From Clostridia bacterium (GTDB taxonomy: Bacteria > Bacillota > Clostridia > TANB77 > CAG-508): a stretch of 64,000 nucleotides of DNA. Position numbers and translations under genes: made by a program. A model generated the notes under the pieces. The model worked only from the letters and a program-made list of their open reading frames with translations. It had not been told where the DNA came from and searched no databases. Position 1 is the stretch's first letter. The number at the start of each line of letters is the position of its first letter. The stretch lies in assembly GCA_017934475.1 (NCBI GenBank), contig JAGBJN010000004.1, positions 65,783 to 129,782 of the forward strand, in the 5' to 3' direction. Below are positions 53,883-61,248 of the stretch, piece after piece.

Positions 53883-54392
53883 TTACTTTTTCTTTCTAGT
53901 TAAACAAATTCCTACTACTGAACCTATAAAAAATATTGGTATTAATCTTACAAAAATCCATACAAAAGAATGAACTCCTACTCCCATCACCGCTAATTCT
54001 GGGTCATTATAATTCCATTCTAAATAAGCATTATCCATTATTATTATACCAATCATAATTAATATTAATAATATACATACACCTACAAAAAAATAATGCC
54101 AAATTTTTCGTTTATTTTCTTTTTTCTGTGCTAGTTGCAAGTTTATTATTTCTAGTTTTTCAGAAATTGCTTCCAAACTATCTGTTTTTTCCTCAGATAT
54201 TGTTTCTCCAATAAGAACACTTACTGGTGTATCAAGTGCTTCAGATAGTGAAATTAATAGTTCAGAATCAGGCACTGATAATCCTTGCTCCCACTTTGAG
54301 ATTGTTTGCCTAACTACATTTAATTTAATAGCAAGTTCTTCTTGTGAAAGCCCTTTCTGTTTTCTAATCATTTTAATATTTTCTTTTAGCAT
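53883..54392 (-). CDS. XRE-family regulator with two C-terminal membrane helices
   Basis: 169 residues. HTH_3 domain at 3-58 (GLSQEELAIKLNVVRQTISKWEQGLSVPDSELL), a short linker, then two hydrophobic segments (about 99-118 and 140-165) and a basic tail. It looks like a membrane-bound DNA-binding protein, a common architecture in Clostridia. An operator-like inverted repeat overlaps its own -10, so autoregulation is likely. It is divergent from the DUF4190 membrane protein gene, a candidate target. Confidence 0.88.
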   Translation of the reverse strand: MLKENIKMIRKQKGLSQEELAIKLNVVRQTISKWEQGLSVPDSELLISLSEALDTPVSVLIGETISEEKTDSLEAISEKLEIINLQLAQKKENKRKIWHYFFVGVCILLILIMIGIIIMDNAYLEWNYNDPELAVMGVGVHSFVWIFVRLIPIFFIGSVVGICLTRKKK

Positions 54393-54417
54393 TTTTATGC
54401 CTCCCTTCTATAAAACC

Positions 54418-54446
54418 ATTATAGGTTAGACATCTCGTTGCTACAA
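54418..54446 (-). promoter_or_regulatory. Promoter of the XRE gene, overlapped by an inverted repeat
   Basis: TTGTAG (54441-54446), 17-base spacer, TATAAT (54418-54423) on the minus strand. ATAGGTTA (54421-54428) and its inverse TAACCTAT (54472-54479) form an 8-base inverted repeat 43 bases apart; the first copy covers half of the -10. Confidence 0.55.
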
Positions 54447-54479
54447 GCAATGCATATTAACATTCCATTTATAACCTAT

Positions 54480-54637
54480 TTTCAACATAAAAATATCACC
54501 TACATTTATGTGCTATTATTTATAAATAACATACTTTATAATTTACAATTTACATTATAGCATAAATAAATTTCTTTGTATAAGCTATTTAATTGTATTA
54601 AAAAGTATTTACATATTATTTTTACTTTCTATTTTTA
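54480..54637. other. Gene-free AT-rich spacer between the XRE and DUF4190 genes
   Basis: No gene, hairpin or repeat beyond the ATAGGTTA pair was seen between the two divergent genes; the rightward promoter begins at 54638. Confidence 0.5.
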
Positions 54638-54665
54638 TTGAAAATTCTTTATTATATGTTATAAT
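54638..54665 (+). promoter_or_regulatory. Promoter of the DUF4190 gene
   Basis: TTGAAA (54638-54643), 16-base spacer, TATAAT (54660-54665), 30 bases before the start codon. Confidence 0.7.
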
Positions 54666-54695
54666 AGTATTATAACATTTTAAAAGGAGGATAAT

Positions 54696-55034
54696 ATGGA
54701 AAATAATAAAACTGATGGAAAATATATAGCTAGCTTGGTTTTAGGTATTTGTTCTTTAACTTTTGGTGCATTAATTATTCCTATTATTGGATTGATATTA
54801 AGCATAAAAAGCAAAAAAGAATTAGAGGCTAAAAACGAGACTAATGGAATGGTTACTGCAGGGCTAGTTTTAAACATCATAGGATTAGTTAAAGGTGGTT
54901 TTACTCTTATTGGTGTTATAATTTGGGTTATGATTATAATTTTTAGTGTAATTGGAGAAACATCTTATTCTTCATACTCAACTAAAAAACCATCATCAAG
55001 TTATCGTAGTAGTAGCTATTATTCATATTATTAA
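54696..55034 (+). CDS. DUF4190 small membrane protein
   Basis: 112 residues with three hydrophobic segments (about 8-34, 48-66 and 66-90). The opening GKYIASLVLGICSLTFGALI and the loop KELEAKNETNGMVTAGLVLN are the DUF4190 pattern. The C-terminus is rich in Ser and Tyr (SYSSYSTKKPSSSYRSSSYY). Function unknown. AAAGGAGG precedes the ATG. It faces away from the XRE regulator, so it may be regulated by it. Confidence 0.8.
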   Translation: MENNKTDGKYIASLVLGICSLTFGALIIPIIGLILSIKSKKELEAKNETNGMVTAGLVLNIIGLVKGGFTLIGVIIWVMIIIFSVIGETSYSSYSTKKPSSSYRSSSYYSYY

Positions 55035-55068
55035 AAAAAGTGTATATATAACATATACACTTTTTTTA
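55035..55068. terminator. Bidirectional terminator after the DUF4190 gene
   Basis: Stem AAAAGTGTATAT/ATATACACTTTT with long A and T runs, between convergent stops at 55034 and 55071. Confidence 0.9.
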
Positions 55069-55070
55069 TT

Positions 55071-56726
55071 TTATTCATATAAAGATTTAAATCCACTTAA
55101 ACCATTCTGCAATTCTGTACTAGCCTCTTCAATAGAAACGAAATCTGTTTCATTAAATGTATATTCCATATAAGTTTCGCCATGACTATAATCATTATAT
55201 TTCAATACTAAATGACCGTTTCCTTCATTTTCAAAATACACATATTGAACATTATCCATACTATCCGGCAAGTGTAAATCTTTATATATTTTGTCTTTTC
55301 TATAATAATCATATCTATTATCTTTCACTATAGCCCTAATTGCCATCCTGTTTAAATTATTGTTATTGCTTAATTTTTTTATTGTTCCACTATTAATAAT
55401 TTTATCAATAAGCAAATTATCAAGTTCTAAAACATTTAATTCTTGATATGCTAAATTATCTTCTTCTTTTGATTGAAACCCCTTATAAAAAAATGGCATA
55501 ATTCTTTGTTTATAGTTTCTATATACATCTATAAATTTTTTTATAGACGTTTTATCCGATGCATTTATACTAGATAATTCATTTTTCATCATATCTAAAT
55601 ATGCATTTTCAACTTCTTTAGAATAGTTATAATATTTAATTTTACCACTATTGGTTAAGTTTCCATTGCAAATTGCATCTAAAGCTGTACTTAATTCATC
55701 TAATTTAACTCCTGATTTTTCATAAAATTTAGATTTTAAATACTCACTTCTTACATTACCATGTTCAAAGTAGTCCATTAAATCATAGCCAAGTGCATAT
55801 TCTAACATTTCATAAGCGTGGACATAAGGTGCATATGTATTGCCTGGATAAGTTTGCTTAAAGAATAGTATATTTTTTTCATCATCAGTATCTTTATTTA
55901 TGGTAATTTCTACACCACCACCACCACTTTTTTGCCCATATGGAGTCATGAATTTAGAATTAAATGCCGCTCCTCCTTCAACTAAAAGGCCTTGATAATC
56001 AAATCCGCTAAAATCTTTAGTCCTTACCTGTTTAACATGAATAATTTCATGAAATAATGATTCTAAATCTTGCTTGTGACTGCTTTCTGATTCAAATCTT
56101 CCATAAATCAAATAAACATCCCTCGTACTTACTGTTGTATATCCACCACCATATTTAGCAACTTCGTTTGCTTCATCTGTTCCACTTTTACACAAATTGA
56201 TACTATTTATATCTTTAATAACATTAATTAAGTTACGGTTAATATATGTAGCAGTATTAGGAAAGTCTTTATATAATTTCTGGTGACTTGGATAGTTTTG
56301 ATATAATTCTTCAAATATTTCCATTAAAAATTGATTTGCTAAATCAGAAAAATCTTTTTTTGCAATTTCATTTTGCATCATTTGTTTTAATTCAGAATAT
56401 GTATAGTTATCCTCAACTCTATTAATTACAATTTCTTTTCTTTGAGGCACAGTATTATTTATAATATATTTAATAGCCATTGAAATATCTATTATATCAA
56501 TATTATAATCTTCATTTAAATCAGCAATATCTATATCATCAATTATATAATTTTTTAAACCTACAACATGTCTTATCATTCTAGATAAATCAATTTGATC
56601 AAATTTTCCATCTCCATTTATATCGCCAAATACATCTTCTTTTGCTTGAATATTGTTTGGAAATATAAATAATATAATCGTTATAAATATAATAAAAAAA
56701 TTTGTAATAAAGATTTTTTTATTCAT
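55071..56726 (-). CDS. Secreted protein with N-terminal dockerin and HExxH metalloprotease motif
   Basis: 551 residues. Signal peptide 1-29, then a dockerin type I unit: GDINGDGKFDQIDLSRMIRH (34-53) and ADLNEDYNIDIIDISMAIKY (68-87), both with calcium-loop residues. The rest (95-551) holds HEIIH at 226-230 with E250 in LVEGGAAFN as a likely third zinc ligand, which indicates a metallopeptidase of unknown family. Dockerins normally bind cohesins to build surface complexes; here the dockerin is N-terminal and no cohesin protein is visible in the window. Monocistronic, secreted. Confidence 0.82.
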   Translation of the reverse strand: MNKKIFITNFFIIFITIILFIFPNNIQAKEDVFGDINGDGKFDQIDLSRMIRHVVGLKNYIIDDIDIADLNEDYNIDIIDISMAIKYIINNTVPQRKEIVINRVEDNYTYSELKQMMQNEIAKKDFSDLANQFLMEIFEELYQNYPSHQKLYKDFPNTATYINRNLINVIKDINSINLCKSGTDEANEVAKYGGGYTTVSTRDVYLIYGRFESESSHKQDLESLFHEIIHVKQVRTKDFSGFDYQGLLVEGGAAFNSKFMTPYGQKSGGGGVEITINKDTDDEKNILFFKQTYPGNTYAPYVHAYEMLEYALGYDLMDYFEHGNVRSEYLKSKFYEKSGVKLDELSTALDAICNGNLTNSGKIKYYNYSKEVENAYLDMMKNELSSINASDKTSIKKFIDVYRNYKQRIMPFFYKGFQSKEEDNLAYQELNVLELDNLLIDKIINSGTIKKLSNNNNLNRMAIRAIVKDNRYDYYRKDKIYKDLHLPDSMDNVQYVYFENEGNGHLVLKYNDYSHGETYMEYTFNETDFVSIEEASTELQNGLSGFKSLYE

Positions 56727-56843
56727 TTAAAATCCCCCATATTTTATCATTTATTTTAGTTTTATTATTATTGTAAAATAATTAAATTTTTATATCAATA
56801 ACTGTAACTAAAATAATATGTAAATGTATAAATTTTGTAATAT

Positions 56844-56880
56844 AAAAAAAGGTGAATAATAAATTTATTCACCTTTTTCA
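56844..56880 (-). terminator. Terminator of the M18 aminopeptidase gene
   Basis: Stem AAAGGTGAATAA/TTATTCACCTTT with flanking A and T runs, directly past the stop at 56884. Confidence 0.9.
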
Positions 56881-56883
56881 TTT

Positions 56884-58281
56884 TTAATTATTCCAAAATA
56901 CCTTGTATGCTCTATATGCTTCATAAACATCAAATTTGCTTGTTACTTCATATGGTGCATGCATTGAAAGTACTGGTACTCCAGCATCTATAACATCTAT
57001 ACCTTTATCAGCAAGTATATATGCTATAGTTCCTCCACCACCTACATCTATTTTTCCAAGTTCTGAAACCTCATATTGAACATTTTCTCTTTCCAATATT
57101 CCTCTTATCTCTGCAACAAATTCTGCGTTTGCATCTGATGCTCCAGATTTTCCTCTTGCACCTGTATATTTATTTAATCCTAATCCTCTTCCTAAATATC
57201 CTGAATTATTTTTTTCGAATGCACTTGCATAGATAGGATCATATGCAGCATCAACATCTGCTGAAAGCATTTTTGATTTGCAAAATACTTTATCTAATAA
57301 ATTAGGTTTATTTACACCTTGTTTGTTTAATAATTCAGAAATAAATGTATCAAAAACATGTGATTCCATTCCAGTATTTCCCATGCTTCCTATTTCCTCT
57401 TTATCTGCTATTATACATACTGCTGTTCTACTTGGATTATGAATTTCAAGTAATGCCCTTACAGATGTAAATACACATATTTTATCATCTTGTCCATATG
57501 CAGCAACCATACTTGAATCAAATCCCATACTTCTTGCCTTAAAAGCTGGAACAAGCTCTATTTCAGAACTTACAAAATCTTTTTCAACTATTCCATATTT
57601 TTGATTTAATATATTCATTATATTTAATTTTACAGCATCTACACCACTAGCATAAGGAATGCTTCCTACTAAAAGATTTAATTCTTCACCTTTAACTCCT
57701 TCATTTAGTTTTCTTTGCATTTGATCTTGTGCTAAATGAGGTAATAAATCAGTAATTGTAAATATTGGATCTTGTTCATCCTCACCAATAGTTACTTCTA
57801 TTTTTTCTCCATTTGCTTTAACAAATACACCATGTATAGCAAGAGGTATTGTTGTCCATTGGTACTTTTTTATACCACCATAATAATGTGTTTTTAAATA
57901 TGCAAGTCCAGTATCTTCATATAATGGATTTGGTTTTAAATCTAGTCTTGGAGAATCTGCATGTGCCCCTATAATGTTAATTCCATTTTCCATAGGTTCT
58001 TTTCCTATTACAGCAAGGTACATACTTTTTTCTCTATTTATATAATATACCTTATCTCCTTCTCTTAGTTCATTGCATTCTTCAATGTTTCTAAATCCAT
58101 TTTCATCAGCCATCTTTTTAGCAGATTTTATTATTTCTCTTTCTGTTTTTGAATTATTTAAAAAATACATATATTCATCACAGAATTTATTTATTTCTCC
58201 TCTTCTTGTATCATCAACTATTTCCCAACCTGATTTCTTAGAGCGAAATAGTTTATTTTTTAAGTCTTCTACTTCTGACAT
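56884..58281 (-). CDS. M18-family zinc aminopeptidase
   Basis: 465 residues, full length. Metal-site motifs are visible: IGAHADSPRLDLKPNPLYE (about 99-117), DKEEIGSMGNTGMES (about 289-303) and the C-terminal VLSMHAPYEV. M18 enzymes remove N-terminal residues, often acidic ones, from peptides in the cytosol as dodecamers. It is transcribed alone, divergent from the VanW gene. Substrate preference cannot be told. Confidence 0.94.
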   Translation of the reverse strand: MSEVEDLKNKLFRSKKSGWEIVDDTRRGEINKFCDEYMYFLNNSKTEREIIKSAKKMADENGFRNIEECNELREGDKVYYINREKSMYLAVIGKEPMENGINIIGAHADSPRLDLKPNPLYEDTGLAYLKTHYYGGIKKYQWTTIPLAIHGVFVKANGEKIEVTIGEDEQDPIFTITDLLPHLAQDQMQRKLNEGVKGEELNLLVGSIPYASGVDAVKLNIMNILNQKYGIVEKDFVSSEIELVPAFKARSMGFDSSMVAAYGQDDKICVFTSVRALLEIHNPSRTAVCIIADKEEIGSMGNTGMESHVFDTFISELLNKQGVNKPNLLDKVFCKSKMLSADVDAAYDPIYASAFEKNNSGYLGRGLGLNKYTGARGKSGASDANAEFVAEIRGILERENVQYEVSELGKIDVGGGGTIAYILADKGIDVIDAGVPVLSMHAPYEVTSKFDVYEAYRAYKVFWNN

Positions 58282-58486
58282 TTTATCAACCTACCTTTCT
58301 TTTGTTTTTTGTATTATATCACTACTAATTTTTTTTTTCTACCCTTTTTTAATATCTCCATTTTTTTATAAATTTATAAAGAATATTTAAATTATTTTTA
58401 TATATAATATATAGAAAATCTTTACAAATTTGCTTTTTTATTGCATAATTAATATGTAGTTTTATGTAAAAAAATAGGAGATAAAA

Positions 58487-60340
58487 ATGGGGAAAAATAA
58501 AAAAAAGAAGAATATTAATAATTCTAGGACAACAGAAGAAGTTAAAAATAATACCATCTTAGCGGTTCCTGAAGATATCGATGAAAAAAAATCAGATAAT
58601 ATTGAATATAATAATGAATTAACATCTAGTCAAGAAAAAGGAGAATTTCAAGAGTCTGATAAAGCAGCTGAAGTAAATTCTGAAGAATTTAAAGAAAATG
58701 AATCTTCTAAAGTACCTGATAAAAAAGAAGATATAAAACAAGAAAAAAACATAGATACTTCTAGTCAAATTATTCCCAGTGAACCAGTAAAGAAAAAGTC
58801 ATACATAAAAATTGTTATTATTTCATGTATTATTATTGGAATTTTACTATTAGCATTATTATTTTCAACAATTTTTGCTTTAATTAATTCAGGAAATGAA
58901 AATATTTATAGAACTACATACATAGAAAATATTGACGTTTCTGGATTAACCAAACAACAAGCACTTGAAAAGTTAAATTCTAATTTTAACGAAAAATTAT
59001 CAAAAATTATCGTTCTTAAACATAATGATTATCAAACTCAAATTTCTCTAAGTCAAATAGAATTATCTTTTGATTATGAAAGTGCAGTAAATAGTGCATA
59101 TTCTAAAGGTCGTAGTGGTAATATTTTTAAAGATAATTATGATATATTATTTTCATCTTTTTCAAATACAACCATTAACCCAGGATTTTCATATAATGAA
59201 GAAATAATAAATACTTTAATTAAAGATATGACAGAAAATATTTCAGATAGACTTGTAGAACCATCTTACTACATTGAAGGAAATGATCTCTTAATTTCAA
59301 GAGGAAATGATGGAAATATTATTGCTTCTGACACATTAAAAAAACAAATTAATAATATTGTTTCTGATTTAAATAATTCAAATTTAGAAATTGATATACC
59401 TGTTATATTTAAGAAAGTAGATAACATTGATTTAAACAAAATATATAACGAAATTCACAAATCACCTGTCAATGCCTATTATACAACTGATCCATATGTT
59501 ATATATCCACATGTCGATGGTATAGATTTTGCAATTTCAATGGAGGAGGCTCAAAACTTAGTTAATAGTAGTAGTGAAAGTGAAATATCCATTCCTCTTA
59601 CTGTTACTTCTCCTGAAATAACAACAAATGATCTTGGAGATGAAGCATTTCCAAATACATTATCAGCATTTAGTACAACTTATTCTACAAATAACGTAAA
59701 TAGAAGTACAAATATAAGACTTGCTTCAGATAAAATAAATGGAACTGTTGTAATGCCTGGTGAAGTATTTTCATATAATACTACTGTTGGTCAAAGAACT
59801 GCTGCTGCCGGATTTAAAGCTGCTGCAGTATACTCAGGTGGTGAAGTAACAACTGGTTTAGGTGGTGGAATCTGCCAAGTTTCTTCTACATTATATAATG
59901 CTGTACTTCTTGCAGGTTTAGATATAGTGGAAAGACAAAATCATGGGTTTAATCCAGGATATGTTCCTGTAGGTAGAGATGCAACCGTCTCTTGGGGAGC
60001 TCCAGATTTTAAGTTCCAGAATACAAGAAATTATCCTATTAAAATAGTATGCGATGGTACGGGCGGAACAATTACCGTTGAAATACTAGGTCTTAAAGAA
60101 AATGATGAATATGATATAGAAATTGAATCATATGTAACAAGATGGATCTCTTATAGTACAATAACAAGACCTGATCCAAACCTAGAACCAGGTGAAACAA
60201 GAGTTATACAAAGTGGATCAAGTGGTTGTACATCAGTAGCATATCGTATATACTATAAAGATGGTGAAGAAATAGAAAGAGAACTATTATCACAAGATAC
60301 TTATAGTCCACACAATAAAATAGTTGCTGTTGGAAATTAA
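58487..60340 (+). CDS. VanW-family membrane-anchored protein
   Basis: 617 residues. A long charged cytosolic N-terminus (1-104) with many Glu, Asp and Lys, one membrane helix (about 106-132), an extracellular region with putative peptidoglycan-binding repeats (about 140-385) and the VanW domain (about 395-530) with MPGEVFSYNTTVGQRTAAAG, GGGICQVSSTLYNAVL and GRDATVSWGAPDFKF. VanW proteins occur in some vancomycin-resistance clusters but most, as here, are in ordinary genomes with no van genes nearby; the function is unknown, presumably in the cell wall. AGGAG precedes the ATG. Confidence 0.9.
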   Translation: MGKNKKKKNINNSRTTEEVKNNTILAVPEDIDEKKSDNIEYNNELTSSQEKGEFQESDKAAEVNSEEFKENESSKVPDKKEDIKQEKNIDTSSQIIPSEPVKKKSYIKIVIISCIIIGILLLALLFSTIFALINSGNENIYRTTYIENIDVSGLTKQQALEKLNSNFNEKLSKIIVLKHNDYQTQISLSQIELSFDYESAVNSAYSKGRSGNIFKDNYDILFSSFSNTTINPGFSYNEEIINTLIKDMTENISDRLVEPSYYIEGNDLLISRGNDGNIIASDTLKKQINNIVSDLNNSNLEIDIPVIFKKVDNIDLNKIYNEIHKSPVNAYYTTDPYVIYPHVDGIDFAISMEEAQNLVNSSSESEISIPLTVTSPEITTNDLGDEAFPNTLSAFSTTYSTNNVNRSTNIRLASDKINGTVVMPGEVFSYNTTVGQRTAAAGFKAAAVYSGGEVTTGLGGGICQVSSTLYNAVLLAGLDIVERQNHGFNPGYVPVGRDATVSWGAPDFKFQNTRNYPIKIVCDGTGGTITVEILGLKENDEYDIEIESYVTRWISYSTITRPDPNLEPGETRVIQSGSSGCTSVAYRIYYKDGEEIERELLSQDTYSPHNKIVAVGN

Positions 60341-60343
60341 AAA

Positions 60344-60400
60344 AATACCCAAAAAGGACTAATTCCTTGAAAAGAAGTGTCCAAATGGGTATCTTTTTTT
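60344..60400. terminator. Bidirectional terminator between the VanW and ZIP genes
   Basis: Outer stem ATACCCA/TGGGTAT with an inner AGGAC...GTCC stem, followed on the plus strand by T-rich TCTTTTTTT. It overlaps the ZIP stop codon by two bases. Confidence 0.75.
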
Positions 60401-61163
60401 ACCCTAACGCAATGTCCATTATCATCATAATCAAAAATCCTACTGAAAAACCTATTGTTCCTAAGCTAAATGACTTTTCAATTTTTGATTCTGGTATTAA
60501 TTCTTCTACAACAACATATATCATTGCACCTGCTGCAAAAGATAATAAATATGGTAAAATTATTTCTATTGTACCAGTTATAAGTAATGTCAAAAATGCG
60601 CTTATTGGTTCAACTATTCCTGATAGTATTCCAAATATGAATGATTTTACTTTAGACATTCCTTCACTTTTTAACGGCATAGATATTATAGCTCCTTCTG
60701 GTATATTCTGAACCGCAATACCTATTGCAAGAGCCATTGCTCCAGCAATTGTAATTCCAGCATTTCCAGATATAGCACCTGCAAAACATACTCCAACTGC
60801 CATTCCTTCTGGTATATTATGGAGTGTAACAGCCAGTGCCATAATAAATGTCTTTTTTACTTTTCCACTACATTCTTCTTTTTTCTTCATTTTAGGTATA
60901 AGATAATCAAGTAACAATAAAAATAATATTCCTAATATAAATCCAATAGTTGAAGGTAACCATGATATAACATTTTGACTTTCAGCCATTTCTATTGATG
61001 GTATTATAAGTGACCATACTGATGCTGCTACCATTACTCCTGATGCAAAACCAAGCAATATCTTTTCTACTCTTTCATCAAGAGTTTTTCTCATCAAAAA
61101 CACAGCACTACTTCCTATTGACGTACCTACAAAAGGAATTAACAAGCCTAAAACTATCTGCAT
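60399..61163 (-). CDS. ZIP-family metal transporter with altered helix-5 motif
   Basis: 254 residues with eight predicted membrane helices. Helix 4 carries HNIPEG; helix 5 has QNIPEG where most homologues have a histidine first, so one ligand is Gln. A charged loop (KMKKKEECSGKVKK) lies between helices 3 and 4. It differs from the ZIP protein at 33721, whose helix-5 motif is HDIPEG. GGAGGATAGGAAA precedes the ATG. Substrate unknown; import of Zn, Fe or Mn is the family role. Confidence 0.92.
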   Translation of the reverse strand: MQIVLGLLIPFVGTSIGSSAVFLMRKTLDERVEKILLGFASGVMVAASVWSLIIPSIEMAESQNVISWLPSTIGFILGILFLLLLDYLIPKMKKKEECSGKVKKTFIMALAVTLHNIPEGMAVGVCFAGAISGNAGITIAGAMALAIGIAVQNIPEGAIISMPLKSEGMSKVKSFIFGILSGIVEPISAFLTLLITGTIEIILPYLLSFAAGAMIYVVVEELIPESKIEKSFSLGTIGFSVGFLIMMIMDIALG

Positions 61164-61212
61164 TTTCCTATCCTCCTAATGTATTTTATTCACAATATTT
61201 TTATTTTGTTAC

Positions 61213-61243
61213 AAAAAGAGACACTTTTTTTAAGTGTCTCTTT
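61213..61243 (-). terminator. Terminator of the beta-helix surface protein gene
   Basis: Stem AAAGAGACACTT/AAGTGTCTCTTT with a 5-base loop and T-runs on both sides, directly past the stop at 61249. Confidence 0.9.
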
Positions 61244-61248
61244 AATTT

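Noticed and set aside
58487-60340. Vancomycin-resistance cluster because of VanW and Ddl
   Set aside because: No vanH, vanX, vanY or two-component pair is nearby, and the ligase is the ordinary D-Ala-D-Ala type next to murF.
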